NCBI GenBank assembly: GCA_024682075.1
Contig: JAIKZQ010000021.1
Span: forward strand, 48,719-112,718
Reading direction: 5' to 3'
DNA length: 64,000 bases
DNA from: Lachnospiraceae bacterium
GTDB lineage: Bacteria > Bacillota > Clostridia > Lachnospirales > Lachnospiraceae
This document shows positions 9,579 through 20,647 of the stretch, in pieces. Positions within the stretch are counted from its first letter, which is position 1, and each line of letters opens with the position of its first letter. Under the pieces are notes generated by a model. The model was not told the DNA's origin and made no database searches. It saw nothing but the letters and a program-made list of their open reading frames with translations. Position numbers and translations under genes: made by a program.

Positions 9579-11306
9579 TTATGCGAAAGCTTTGACTGCT
9601 TCGGTGAGTGCTGCGGACTTGGCTGCCGCATCCTCAAGGCTGGTTCCCTTGACGCCCATGTAGAACTTGATCTTGGGCTCGGTTCCCGAAGGTCTCACGC
9701 AGCACCAGTTGTCATCGGGAAGGTCGAAGTAGAGGACATTAGATGAAGGAAGGCCGGTAGTGGTCTTTTCACCTGTCTTCATGTCGATGACGACATCCTT
9801 CTTGTAATCCCTGAACTTAAGAACTTCGAGGTCTCCGAAAGCCTTGGGAGGATCGTTCCTGAGCTTGTCCATGAGAGCTGCGATCTGCTCTGCGCCCTCG
9901 GCACCCTTCATTGTAAGAGTGAACTGGGTCTCCTTGAAGTATCCGTACTTGTCATAAACCTCGATCATGAAATCCCAAAGGGTCTTGCCCTGCTTCTTGA
10001 GCCAGGAAGCAACCTCGCAGAGCATCTCAACTGCAACGATCGCATCCTTGTCACGTGCATGGGTTCCGACCAGGCATCCGTAGGACTCCTCAAGTCCGAA
10101 GACGTAGTTATTGTCCTTATTGCCGTTCTGCTCGAAGATCTTGATCTGCTCTCCGATGTACTTGAATCCGGTAAGGACCTCGATGAGCTTGACATCATAA
10201 GCCTTAGTCATCGGGAAGGTCATGTTGGTTGTAACGATGGTGGTTACCAGTGTGGGATTCTCGGGCATGATGCCGAGAGCGGTGCGCTCCCTGAGGATAT
10301 ACTCGGCAATGAGCATTCCGGACATGTTGCCGGTAAATGCAACATACTCGCCTGTCTTAGAATCTTTCGCATATACGCCGAGACGGTCAGCATCGGGATC
10401 CGTAGCAAGGACGATATCCGCATCCTTCTCCTTGGCAAGCTTAAGTGCAAGCTCGAATGCCTTGGGATCCTCGGGATTGGGATATGCCAGAGTGGTGAAC
10501 TCCGGATCGGGTCCGACCTGCTCGGGAACCACGTATACGTTCTTGTATCCGAGCTCCTCGAGGATGCGTCTTACGGGCTTGTTGCCGGTTCCGCAGAAAG
10601 GAGTGTAGACGATCTTGATATCGCCGGCAACTTCCCCTATGATCTCGGGATGAAGGCTCTGCTTCTTAAGCTCGACCATGTACTTGTCATCGATCTCTTT
10701 TCCGATGGAGATGTAAAGGCCGCTTTCAACAGCCTCGTCCTTGTCCATGGTCCTGCAGTCGCTGTACTCCTTGATGGCGAAGACTTCACCGATGATGCCG
10801 GTATCGTGAGGAGGGGTGACCTGCGCTCCGTCTTCCCAGTAAACCTTATATCCGTTGTACTCGGGAGGGTTATGGCTTGCGGTGATGTTGATGCCGGCCG
10901 TGCATCCAAGCTCTCTTAATGCAAAGGAAAGCTCGGGAGTCGGGCGAAGCTCATCGAAGACATATGCCCTGATGCCGTTAGCTGCAAGACAGAGAGCGGC
11001 AACATCGGCAAACTCGGGGCTCATGCGGCGGCAGTCAAAAGAGATCGCAACACCCTTATCCTGGGTTCCTGCCTTGATGATGTAATTGGCAAGGCCCTGA
11101 GTTGCCTTTCTGACAGTATATACGTTCATGCGGTTTGAGCCTGCGCCGATGACGCCTCTGAGACCGCCGGTACCGAATTCCAGCTCTCTGTAAAAGCGGT
11201 CCTCGATCTCCTTCTCATCATTTCTGATGGCAAGAAGCTCCTGCTTGGTAGCATCATCAAAGTAATCGTCGCTCAGCCACTTTTCAAATTCTTCCTTGTA
11301 ACCCAT
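9579..11306 (-). CDS. pgcA: Alpha-phosphoglucomutase / phosphohexomutase
   Basis: Interconverts glucose-6-phosphate and glucose-1-phosphate, feeding UDP- and dTDP-glucose synthesis and thus the RfbA step. At 575 residues it matches the long Firmicutes PgcA type. Visible sites are the phosphoserine loop TASHNPPEYNG (Ser144), the Mg-binding DPDADRLG, the sugar-binding GLEESYG and the phosphate-binding RPSGTEPKIKF near the C-terminus. AGGAGGAGATC directly before the ATG is a strong ribosome site. It is transcribed alone, away from the gene at 11469, and ends at a palindromic repeat. PgcA versus a broader phosphomannomutase specificity cannot be settled by eye. Confidence 0.93.
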   Translation of the reverse strand: MGYKEEFEKWLSDDYFDDATKQELLAIRNDEKEIEDRFYRELEFGTGGLRGVIGAGSNRMNVYTVRKATQGLANYIIKAGTQDKGVAISFDCRRMSPEFADVAALCLAANGIRAYVFDELRPTPELSFALRELGCTAGINITASHNPPEYNGYKVYWEDGAQVTPPHDTGIIGEVFAIKEYSDCRTMDKDEAVESGLYISIGKEIDDKYMVELKKQSLHPEIIGEVAGDIKIVYTPFCGTGNKPVRRILEELGYKNVYVVPEQVGPDPEFTTLAYPNPEDPKAFELALKLAKEKDADIVLATDPDADRLGVYAKDSKTGEYVAFTGNMSGMLIAEYILRERTALGIMPENPTLVTTIVTTNMTFPMTKAYDVKLIEVLTGFKYIGEQIKIFEQNGNKDNNYVFGLEESYGCLVGTHARDKDAIVAVEMLCEVASWLKKQGKTLWDFMIEVYDKYGYFKETQFTLTMKGAEGAEQIAALMDKLRNDPPKAFGDLEVLKFRDYKKDVVIDMKTGEKTTTGLPSSNVLYFDLPDDNWCCVRPSGTEPKIKFYMGVKGTSLEDAAAKSAALTEAVKAFA

Positions 11307-11400
11307 GATCTCCTCCTGTTGATTAAGGAATTTCCACTAAAACAATACCTAATAATAATACAACTTTAGAAAGCGTTTTTCCACAGTTTGGGGAGATTAT

Positions 11401-11429
11401 TTGAGACCGTGCCTCAATTGTGATATTGT
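11401..11429 (+). promoter_or_regulatory. Extended -10 promoter with an overlapping inverted repeat
   Basis: TTGAGA (11401-11406), a 17-bp spacer and TATTGT (11424-11429) preceded by TG form a good extended promoter for the gene at 11469. The -35 box is part of the inverted repeat TTGAG-N7-CTCAA (11401-11417), a possible repressor site. Confidence 0.5.
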
Positions 11430-11468
11430 CTTAATGTTGATTCTAGGAAAATACCGAGGCATTGATCA

Positions 11469-12629
11469 ATGGAGAAATTCGATAAGCTGACAAGCAGTTT
11501 CTGGGATGCGCTAATTAGAAAAAAAGATATCATATTCTTCTGCGTGACGATTCTGATCGGCATGATCATAAGGATCTGCGGTCTGGACATGATCACGGGG
11601 GATTATTACTTCTACAATACATGGATCGAAGATTTCAGGGATTGCGGGCTCTTCGGATTGGAGCACGGGATCGGTGATTACAGCATCTTCTTCCAGACTG
11701 TTTTCTTCCTTCTGTCATTCATCCCCGGAAAACCGATGTACATCTATAAGATGATGTCGGTAATGTTTGACCTCGGGCAGGCTATTGCGATCGCATTTTT
11801 TGTCTGCGACCCGAAAAAAGAAAACCTGTTTAAGGAAAAGTTCAACATCTCTTTTGCTCTGGCTTTCCTGCTCCCCACTATCGTTCTGAATTCAGCATAC
11901 TGGGGACAGTTCGAGAGCTGCTATAGTTTCTTCCTTGTGCTCACTCTCATCGCACTACACAAAGAAAAATTCATGCGTGCATTTGCATGGCTGGGACTTG
12001 CTTTTGCCTGGAAATTCCAGTGCATCATTCTCGTTCCCTTCGTCCTTGCATACTGCATCGGGAAAAAGAAACTGAACATACTGCACCCTGTCATCACGAT
12101 CTTTGTTTTCTGGGCAACATCAATCCCCGGTATCATTGCGGGACGAAGCAAACTTGATGCATTCAGGGTCTATCTGTCCCAGTCATCGGAATACGGACAT
12201 ATGTACCTTAAGTTCACAAGCTTCTGGGTACTTGTCGGAGATGATTATGATCTTTTGAAAAATCCTGCGATCCTTCTGACCGTGATGCTATGCGGAATCG
12301 GATTATATGCGATCATTTCCGGAAAAAAGAAGATCGGAACTTATGAGGAGATGCTAAACACCGCAGCATGGTTCGTGTGGACGGCAACATTTTTCCTTCC
12401 GGCAATGCACGAAAGATATTCTTATTTCCTTGATCTCATCTGGATACTTCTTGCATGCAAAAACACGAGATACATCAAGTACCTCGTGCTTACTGCCCTG
12501 ATAAACCTGATCAATTACGGATCGTATCTGTTCGGCATTCCCGATGCTGCAACGATCCCCTTCGCAGTGATCATGCTCTGCGGATATATCCTGTATTCAT
12601 ACGAGATTCTCAAGGCAGATAACTCCTGA
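11469..12629 (+). CDS. Polytopic membrane protein, GT-C glycosyltransferase-like
   Basis: 386 residues with about ten hydrophobic segments. The first loop after helix 1 contains acidic/aromatic residues (DMITGDYYFYNTW, WIEDFRD) where GT-C mannosyl/galactosyl transferases carry their catalytic Asp, and later AYWGQFES and FFLPAMHERYSY resemble the conserved loops of that superfamily. A polyprenyl-phosphate-sugar dependent transferase acting on the outer membrane face is the likely role. It is a single plus-strand gene flanked by minus-strand operons, with its own promoter. GAGG lies about nine bases before the ATG. Family assignment is by fold pattern only. Confidence 0.65.
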   Translation: MEKFDKLTSSFWDALIRKKDIIFFCVTILIGMIIRICGLDMITGDYYFYNTWIEDFRDCGLFGLEHGIGDYSIFFQTVFFLLSFIPGKPMYIYKMMSVMFDLGQAIAIAFFVCDPKKENLFKEKFNISFALAFLLPTIVLNSAYWGQFESCYSFFLVLTLIALHKEKFMRAFAWLGLAFAWKFQCIILVPFVLAYCIGKKKLNILHPVITIFVFWATSIPGIIAGRSKLDAFRVYLSQSSEYGHMYLKFTSFWVLVGDDYDLLKNPAILLTVMLCGIGLYAIISGKKKIGTYEEMLNTAAWFVWTATFFLPAMHERYSYFLDLIWILLACKNTRYIKYLVLTALINLINYGSYLFGIPDAATIPFAVIMLCGYILYSYEILKADNS

Positions 12630-12651
12630 TTCAAAACAGTGGGCAAAACAA

Positions 12652-12750
12652 GGGGACGGTGAACGGAGGTGAACGGAGGGACGGTGAACGGAGGGACGGT
12701 TCCGTTGTTCACTATGTGAACTTCGGAACCGTCCCTCCGTTCACCGTCCC
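12652..12750. repeat. Long perfect palindrome of the GTGAACGG/GGGACGGTTCC family
   Basis: Perfect 27-bp arms at 12678-12704 and 12724-12750 enclose an inner stem GTTCAC-TAT-GTGAAC. Partial extra copies of GTGAACGGAGG precede the left arm. The element at 23307-23380 is the same palindrome with its centre inverted. It starts 22 bp after the plus-strand stop at 12629 and 10 bp after the nifH-like stop at 12761, so it could terminate both convergent transcripts. Confidence 0.9.
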
Positions 12751-12760
12751 TTTCCGCACC

Positions 12761-14504
<1,744 letters not shown>

Positions 14505-14553
14505 ATCTCATCCTCCGTTTATTCCGGTCAGATCATGTCCCTTGCCGCATTCA

Positions 14554-14925
14554 TCACACGGCTTCAGACGCATTAATGCTTTCTTTTAATCTCTCCGCGA
14601 CCGCAGTGATCTCACCCGTTGCTTCGAACACTCTCTTTCCTTTTGAAATAACGTACTCAGCAGCCTCCTGTCCGATCCTGGCAACCACCAGGATGTCGCA
14701 GTCAGCCAAAGTGACAAGCATGTCATCAAATAACTTCGGGTCATGACAGTTGCATCCGGATCTCACCATTCTCGTTCCGGCCATCACCACGGAATCAGCG
14801 GATCCTTCGGAAACTGTTGATGTGTCTGCGTCTTCATCCGGAATGTCCACTATCTCCCAGTATTTCGAATGGCCGAAATGTTCATTGACATATTTTCCGT
14901 CTGCGCTTGCAAATCCGACTCTCAT
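14554..14925 (-). CDS. NifX/NifB-C-type iron-molybdenum cofactor binding protein
   Basis: A 123-residue single-domain member of the dinitrogenase FeMo-cofactor family (NifX, NafY, NifB C-terminus), a carrier for NifB-co-like clusters. Family features are the beta strand MRVGFASADG, NEHFGHSKYWEI with the cofactor-contact His residues, and GQEAAEYVISKGKRVF. An extra CNCHDPKLF motif (about 58-66) adds two cysteines and a histidine and may hold a metal. Its ATG overlaps the nifK-like stop by four bases, and 49 bp separate it from nifB-like. Its likely job is to pass the NifB product to the DK-like protein. Confidence 0.85.
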   Translation of the reverse strand: MRVGFASADGKYVNEHFGHSKYWEIVDIPDEDADTSTVSEGSADSVVMAGTRMVRSGCNCHDPKLFDDMLVTLADCDILVVARIGQEAAEYVISKGKRVFEATGEITAVAERLKESINASEAV

Positions 14926-16271
14926 TTCACATACCCGTCAAGTGCCTTTCCATAGATGTCCTCGATCAGCCTGAGTCCTCCGCTGAACCCGACATAGTTA
15001 GTGGTCATTACAAGTCTCACAGGACTCGGAACCGCGACCGAGAGAAATCCCATTCCTTTTTCATTAGCAAGTTTCTTGTCCCATCCGGATCCGAGGATCA
15101 GGCCGTTGCCCTTGTGCTCGGTCTTTCTGATAAGCTGCTGTGCCTTGCCGGCATCAGCCTCAAAATAAAGAGGTATCTCTCTTTTATTGCTCGTGCTCTT
15201 CAAGTCATTCAGGATATCCTCGCGGTATTTTTCGGGAACGTTATCAGTTGCGAATACTTCCTTCGGAACAATGCCCGTCTCATGAAGCAGGAACTTAGAC
15301 ATGCCCACGACATATCCTGCATCATGAAGGATATGCGCATAGCCGGGAAGTCCGTAACGGAACTCGAGAAGAAAAGTTGCGAGATTGTCTATCTCTTCAT
15401 AGTAGGCATCGATCTCATGCTGTATGAATTTTTCCGCTTTCTTCTTGTCTATTCCGGCATTATGCGAAAGTGCAAAATCAAGAACTCCTCTTAAGAACTT
15501 CTCTGTTTCGTTCGCTCCGATCGGAACCGAATGGAACCAGTAATAATCCTGTCCGTATAATGTCTTCAGATGATCGACTATGGGCTTGCCGTACCAAGGT
15601 GACACGAGGATATTAAAGCCCGCTCTCGGGATGGACTGCCATTCGGTGACACCTGCACTCTCAGGTCCGAAAAGAACATTTACCTTAAGGCCTATGCCTT
15701 CGAGAAGTCTCTTGTATTCCCTGAGGTTTCCTTTCCAGAAAGGATCCTGATACGGAAGACTTGCAAAGAGATTGACAGTATTTCTTTCGCTCCCTGCCTC
15801 GTTCTCCACCTCGTAAAGTGATACATACTGGTCTATGATCGCATTCACCACATGAGAATGTGATACGTAGTTATTGCACTTGAATCCCGGAGTATCGACT
15901 GACACTATGGGCTTTCCCGCATCCCTGAATTCCTGGGCCAGGCTGTCAATGTCATCTCCGACTATTCCGCCGGTACATCCCGTGAGAATGACCTGAAGAT
16001 CGGTGTCGAGAACTTTATAAGTATTGCTGATGATCTTACGGAGCTTCTCTATTCCTCCGAAGACAACATCACGTTCCGTGAAGTTGGTGCAGGGCGAGGT
16101 GTCACCTCCCGCATATCCGTGGCTTCTTTCATAGAAACCTTTTACCATGTCTCCGCAGCCCGGACCCGAGTGAAGTATCGGAACTGCCCTCGGTATTGCC
16201 ACGACGCTCTGCAGAGCTCCTATTGCGCAGGAAAAACGCGGCTGCTCAATAAGTCCCATATATTCAGCCAT
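14922..16271 (-). CDS. NifK-like nitrogenase component 1 subunit
   Basis: Beta-type subunit of a nitrogenase-like reductase, 449 residues, shorter than classical NifK because the N-terminal extension is missing. Three cysteines fit the P-cluster ligands of NifK: Cys15 (RFSCAIGAL), Cys39 (SGPGCGDM) and Cys99 (LTGCTGGIVGDD). The motif GIVGDD and the SVDTPGF loop are typical component 1 features. The ATG has GGAGG about nine bases upstream and overlaps the nifD-like stop by 8 bp, so equimolar translation is likely. A role in N2 reduction is not supported; see the NifD-like entry. Confidence 0.88.
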   Translation of the reverse strand: MAEYMGLIEQPRFSCAIGALQSVVAIPRAVPILHSGPGCGDMVKGFYERSHGYAGGDTSPCTNFTERDVVFGGIEKLRKIISNTYKVLDTDLQVILTGCTGGIVGDDIDSLAQEFRDAGKPIVSVDTPGFKCNNYVSHSHVVNAIIDQYVSLYEVENEAGSERNTVNLFASLPYQDPFWKGNLREYKRLLEGIGLKVNVLFGPESAGVTEWQSIPRAGFNILVSPWYGKPIVDHLKTLYGQDYYWFHSVPIGANETEKFLRGVLDFALSHNAGIDKKKAEKFIQHEIDAYYEEIDNLATFLLEFRYGLPGYAHILHDAGYVVGMSKFLLHETGIVPKEVFATDNVPEKYREDILNDLKSTSNKREIPLYFEADAGKAQQLIRKTEHKGNGLILGSGWDKKLANEKGMGFLSVAVPSPVRLVMTTNYVGFSGGLRLIEDIYGKALDGYVK

Positions 16272-17778
16272 TTACTTTACCCTCCGCATTTTTATCATTA
16301 ATGTTTTTATTATCAAAGAAATGATCAGGCCTTTGCATCAGCCACCACTTTGTATAAGGATTGATCGCATGCTTCTGAAGATTCTTGACAAACTCGTCAT
16401 TTTCCATTGTTTCAAGGATCCTCTCACCGTAATCGATGATTCCTTCATATCCCATGCTGTAATGCTCATCTCCGACGAGCAGGCTGGGAATTCCGTACTT
16501 TGCACCCCACAGCGTCATGCCGCCGTGTCTGGACAAAAGAATATCGGGATGGAGCTTTCCGAGAGAGTTCGCAAGCTCGTATTCCTGCTTGGAGCAGACC
16601 CTGTAATTCCTGACGTTCCCGTAATCCTCGACACGCTGATTCAGCTGGTCATTCTCGAGCCTTCCCGAATCGAACAATGCATCATGATGGAATATGGAAG
16701 CTCCGACCGCATTTATTCCCAGTTCGCCTAAAACGGAAAGGAGTGCGTGTCCGTGTGCGGCACCTCCGGTAACATATGCCGTCTTGCCCTTAAGTTTCTC
16801 CTTAAGTTCCTCGATCCTGGGAAGATATTTTTCCTTCTTTTCCTTAATGACCTGTTCGGCAATGTCCTCTTTCCCGAGAAGTTTTCCGAGTGCCCTGAAC
16901 CATCTGTCCGTCTGCACGATTCCGTAGGGAGGCGCAGTCTCAATCTCCGGAACTCCGAAATCCTGTTCCAGGACTGCCGCAAGATAACTTCCGAGCGTGG
17001 AACATGCCTGAACGGTCGCAACTGCCTCCGATGCCTTATTCAGATCCTTAAGTGTGGAGAACGGTGTTATGTACCTTGGCTTACATCCGAAAGGAGCGAA
17101 CCAGTCGCTGAACCTGTCACTTCCCCAGAAATTGATGACATTGATCGTATCAGTATTTTTGACTGAAGGCTTGTTGATCAGTTTTCTTGCAATCCCGTGG
17201 TATGCCGCATCAAAACCGGTGGTCCAGACTCTCGAGCGGAAGCCTTCACATACTATGGGGACAATCGGAATGCCAAGCTCATCTTCCATCTGATCACACA
17301 CGCTCTCTATGTCATCACCGATTATCGCAGCAGCACATGTTGATAAGACAAATATGACATTGGCGTCGGTTCTTTCCTTCACCTCTCTTATGGTCTTCTC
17401 AAGCTTAGCAAGTCCGCCGTATACGGTATCCTTTTCGCGCAGATTCGTTGAGAACACTCTGCGTGTAAGCGGCTCGGCAACATTTCTGAGTCCCGAGTTG
17501 ACCAGATATGTGAAGTTGTACTCATGAAGACAGGTGGAGCATCCGACAGGTCCGTGCTCAATGACAGCTGCATCCTGGATCAGGACTGTCATGCAGGCCG
17601 CCTTTGTTATCGCACAGCCCGCACATTGCTGGAATGAACGTTCCGTATCTTTAAGCGTTCCCGAATGGGCCTTACTGACAAGGGCTGCTGCTTCGCCGTC
17701 ATAAGCCGTGATCGAGCCCGTTCTTATTTCTCTTATCTCCACTGCAGGCAGTGACAGATTTGGTTTTGACATGATCAA
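16264..17778 (-). CDS. NifD-like nitrogenase component 1 subunit with altered active site
   Basis: Alpha-type subunit of a nitrogenase-like reductase (504 residues from the TTG at 17778; an ATG lies two codons later and may be used). P-cluster candidates are Cys52/55, Cys80 in HGPVGCSTC and Cys148 in LSTCAAAIIGDD. Cys259 in VQACSTLGSYL aligns with the cofactor ligand alpha-Cys275 of Azotobacter NifD. By eye alignment, residues vital for N2 reduction differ: Gln191 becomes Trp185, His195 becomes Phe189, Arg96 becomes a non-Arg, and the His442 position is Gly, though His439 (GDEHYS) lies three residues on. The start overlaps the M20 hydrolase stop. A C-S or other reductase is more likely than nitrogenase. 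Confidence 0.88.
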   Translation of the reverse strand: MIMSKPNLSLPAVEIREIRTGSITAYDGEAAALVSKAHSGTLKDTERSFQQCAGCAITKAACMTVLIQDAAVIEHGPVGCSTCLHEYNFTYLVNSGLRNVAEPLTRRVFSTNLREKDTVYGGLAKLEKTIREVKERTDANVIFVLSTCAAAIIGDDIESVCDQMEDELGIPIVPIVCEGFRSRVWTTGFDAAYHGIARKLINKPSVKNTDTINVINFWGSDRFSDWFAPFGCKPRYITPFSTLKDLNKASEAVATVQACSTLGSYLAAVLEQDFGVPEIETAPPYGIVQTDRWFRALGKLLGKEDIAEQVIKEKKEKYLPRIEELKEKLKGKTAYVTGGAAHGHALLSVLGELGINAVGASIFHHDALFDSGRLENDQLNQRVEDYGNVRNYRVCSKQEYELANSLGKLHPDILLSRHGGMTLWGAKYGIPSLLVGDEHYSMGYEGIIDYGERILETMENDEFVKNLQKHAINPYTKWWLMQRPDHFFDNKNINDKNAEGKVNG

Positions 17779-18938
17779 CCGATCCTCCTCTTTTTAAACT
17801 GATCAAGTGCAAATGATGCATGAAGTGCAGCCGATATGGGCAATGCTCTTTCGTCTATGTCAAATCTTTCATGATGATGGGGATATTCACCACCGGCTCC
17901 GACAAAAACAAAAAATGACGGTGCTATCTGTGAATATGCGCTGAAGTCCTCCGTCCCCAGATCCGGCTTATTGGGGATCACATGATTTTCATCAACGATC
18001 CCTGATGCCGCGCTCACGACATCATCGTAGAGTTCTTCCGAGTTGTACAGCACTGGTGTGGCAAATTCGCATTCAACCTCAGCCTTCACATTAGCCGCTT
18101 CGGATATTCCCTTGACATATCTTTTGATTGAAGAAACAACCTGCTTTCTGATGTCATCATCAAGTATCCTGACAGTTCCGCTTATATGAGCCTCTCCGGC
18201 AACGATGTTATCCCTGGTGCCGGCATGAAACTGCCCCACTGTTATGACAGCTGCGTCATTTGCAGGAATCTCTCTAGATACTATGTACTGAAGTCCCTGT
18301 ACGATCTGTGCGCCGCAGGTTATGGCATCTATCGCCTGATAAGGTCTTCCGCCGTGTCCGCTCTTTCCCGTGAGTCTGATCTTAAGCGAATTGGCTCCGC
18401 CCATGATTGCACCGGGAGATGCCTCAACATATCCGACCTCTCTGAGTGCCTTGACATGGATACCGAAGAACGCATCCACATCGCTTATCAGTCCGGAGTC
18501 CACAATGGTCTGTGCACCTTTTCCGATCTCCTCTGCCGGCTGGAAAATAAACTTCACTCTTCCGCTGAATTCATCCCTATGACTCAGCAGGATCTTTATC
18601 GCTCCAAAGAGTGCCGCGATATGTGCATCGTGACCGCAGGCATGCATGAGGCCATCATTTTGGGATTTGTACGGTACTTCGTTTTTTTCCGTGATCTCAA
18701 GTGCGTCTATGTCTGCTCTCAGTCCTATCGTCGGGCCTTCGGGATCACTTCCCTCAAGAACCGCAACAGTTCCGTTTCCTGCCGCTTTCCAGGACAGTCC
18801 GAGCTTATCCAGCTCGGACCTTATCCTTTTAGCGGTATTCACTTCCCTGAAGCTTGACTCCGGATGCTCATGGAACCAGCGTCTGAGTTCCACCATTTCC
18901 TGTTTATGATTTTCTGCTTCTTCAAGTAAACTGCTCAT
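17775..18938 (-). CDS. M20 family metallo-amidohydrolase (N-acyl amino acid deacylase type)
   Basis: A 387-residue M20D peptidase/amidohydrolase of the hippurate hydrolase, YxeP or YtnL type, hydrolysing N-acylated amino acids in the cytoplasm. The metal ligands are in MHACGHD (Cys101, His103), PAEE (Glu136/137), FGIHV (His161) and the C-terminal PHHHERFD. The dimerisation lid lies at about 180-290. In Bacillus subtilis relatives deacetylate N-acetyl S-modified cysteines during sulfur salvage. Here the gene sits between the MetNIQ transporter and the nifD-like gene, which it overlaps by 4 bp, so it probably prepares the imported compound for the nitrogenase-like enzyme (inference). Confidence 0.9.
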   Translation of the reverse strand: MSSLLEEAENHKQEMVELRRWFHEHPESSFREVNTAKRIRSELDKLGLSWKAAGNGTVAVLEGSDPEGPTIGLRADIDALEITEKNEVPYKSQNDGLMHACGHDAHIAALFGAIKILLSHRDEFSGRVKFIFQPAEEIGKGAQTIVDSGLISDVDAFFGIHVKALREVGYVEASPGAIMGGANSLKIRLTGKSGHGGRPYQAIDAITCGAQIVQGLQYIVSREIPANDAAVITVGQFHAGTRDNIVAGEAHISGTVRILDDDIRKQVVSSIKRYVKGISEAANVKAEVECEFATPVLYNSEELYDDVVSAASGIVDENHVIPNKPDLGTEDFSAYSQIAPSFFVFVGAGGEYPHHHERFDIDERALPISAALHASFALDQFKKRRIG

Positions 18939-18959
18939 TTTGTGACCTTGCGTTTATGA

Positions 18960-19925
18960 TCAATAATCAAATGCAGGTATTGCTGCGTTGTGATAAACCT
19001 CGAGGATCGCGTTAGCCACGCCTTCAGAGTGATATGCATCGACTACTTCAAGGTAGATGGGATTGTCCTTGTCCTCGGTCCTTGCGGCAATGATGTTGAT
19101 GAAGGGATGCTGTGCGGGATCGTTGAAATCTATATCATCCTTGAAAATGGGGTCGTTGATGGGATCAAGACCGAAGTCAGTAGCATATCCGCAGTTGATG
19201 ATCGCTGCATCCACATCCTCAAGCGCTCTGGGAATCTCTGCACCTGCAAGTTCAACGATCTTTATGTTCCTGGGATTATCTACGATATCGGAAACTGTTC
19301 CGTTAACTCCTACGCCTTCAGCAAGAGTGATGAGTCCCGCTTTTTCAAGAACGTGAAGCGCTCTTCCCTGGTTGGTAGCATCCTCGGGGATCGCTATCTG
19401 AGCGCCGTCGGGAATCTCATCGAGTGAAGCATGCTTAGTGGAGAACAGGTTAAGGGGAACGATGAGAGTCTCACCGATAGCGGTAAGATCAAGTCCGAGA
19501 TCAGCGGTATTTGCTTCGAAGTATGCATAGTGCTGGAATGAATTAAGATCCACCTCTCCGTCAGCAAGAACCTGATTGGTCTGCTGTACGTTCACCCATG
19601 TTACCTGAATGTCATCGCCTCTGGCTGCAAGTTCTGCATTAAGCGCATCCCAGATCCTGTTTTCATCGGAAGTGGTTCCGATCGTCACGATGATGGGCTT
19701 TCCGTCCTCAGTCTTAAATGGATTAGCCTCCTCAGCGGTTTCGGGTTCTGCAGCAGTCTGAGATGATGCTGTCTGTGTCTCAGTCTGTACCTGAGTCTGT
19801 GATTCAGTTTCCGAAGCTGCGGATGCTGATCCCGATGATCCGGAGGTGCTTCCGCATCCTCCGAGCAGAAGTGCGCCTGCAAGCACTGCACCAAGTGCCT
19901 TTGTAAACAGATTGTTCTTTTTCAT
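18960..19925 (-). CDS. metQ: MetQ/NlpA-type lipoprotein, substrate-binding protein of a methionine-family ABC importer
   Basis: A 321-residue lipoprotein with signal peptide and lipobox LLLGGC (Cys24), a Ser/Thr/Gln-rich tether to about residue 70 and then the NlpA binding domain (VTIGTTSDE, QTNQVLADGEVDLNSFQHY, IIAARTED). It captures methionine or a related sulfur compound outside the membrane for MetI and MetN. GGAG precedes the ATG and the gene follows metI by 29 bp. Clustering with an M20 deacylase and nitrogenase-like genes suggests a ligand other than free methionine, such as an N-acyl or S-alkyl amino acid, but the binding site cannot be judged by eye. Confidence 0.92.
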   Translation of the reverse strand: MKKNNLFTKALGAVLAGALLLGGCGSTSGSSGSASAASETESQTQVQTETQTASSQTAAEPETAEEANPFKTEDGKPIIVTIGTTSDENRIWDALNAELAARGDDIQVTWVNVQQTNQVLADGEVDLNSFQHYAYFEANTADLGLDLTAIGETLIVPLNLFSTKHASLDEIPDGAQIAIPEDATNQGRALHVLEKAGLITLAEGVGVNGTVSDIVDNPRNIKIVELAGAEIPRALEDVDAAIINCGYATDFGLDPINDPIFKDDIDFNDPAQHPFINIIAARTEDKDNPIYLEVVDAYHSEGVANAILEVYHNAAIPAFDY

Positions 19926-19954
19926 AATTTTTTCTCCTCTTCTTTATTAAAACT

Positions 19955-20647
19955 TTAATGTGTTACTTTATTTACTACTCTGTTTCCGATCCCCTGTACT
20001 ATGCTGACAAGTATCAGTAAAAAGAACACGCATACTATCGTCACGTCGGTCATGTATCTGTTGTATCCGTATCTTATGGCGAAGCTTCCGACCCCGCCTC
20101 CGCCGACGCTTCCTGCCATTGCCGTAAGTCCTATGAGAGAGATGAAGCAGGTGACCAGTGCCCTCACAAGTCCCGGAAGGCTTTCGGGAATGAGCACGTG
20201 GAAGATGATGTAAGGCTTGGATATTCCCATTGCCTTGGCAGCCTCCATCACTCCCTTGTCCATCTCGGAAAGTGCCTGCTCCGTCAGCCTTGAAGCGAGA
20301 GGGATGATGCCTATCACCATGGGAACTATCGCACCCTTGACTCCTATCGATGTTCCGACAAGAAATCGTGTGAAAGTGACGAGAAGTGCTATCAGAATCA
20401 CGAAAGGTATCGATCTGACAATATTGACTATCTTCTCGAGCACGTTGTGAAATCGCAAGCTTTCATACAATCCGCCTTTAGCGCTCACCACCAGGACGAT
20501 TCCAAGGAAAAGTCCGAGCGTAAGGCCTATCGCGCCCGTGATGACTATCATCACAAGTGTTTCCCTTACCGAGGAGTACAGGTAATTCTGCAGCTCAACT
20601 ATATTGGGAAAATATTTATTCAGGAATTCCGAAAAAAATACTTTCAT
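19955..20647 (-). CDS. metI: MetI-type ABC transporter permease
   Basis: A 230-residue inner-membrane permease with about five helices and the ATPase-docking EAA-type loop (DKGVMEAAKAMGISK, about residues 130-145). The phrase SIPFVILIALL and the C-terminal GVGSFAIRYGYNRY are typical of MetI. Its ATG, with a perfect GGAGGAGAAGG site, overlaps the metN stop by 4 bp. It forms the channel of the MetNIQ importer at the head of the nitrogenase-like operon. Confidence 0.93.
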   Translation of the reverse strand: MKVFFSEFLNKYFPNIVELQNYLYSSVRETLVMIVITGAIGLTLGLFLGIVLVVSAKGGLYESLRFHNVLEKIVNIVRSIPFVILIALLVTFTRFLVGTSIGVKGAIVPMVIGIIPLASRLTEQALSEMDKGVMEAAKAMGISKPYIIFHVLIPESLPGLVRALVTCFISLIGLTAMAGSVGGGGVGSFAIRYGYNRYMTDVTIVCVFFLLILVSIVQGIGNRVVNKVTH

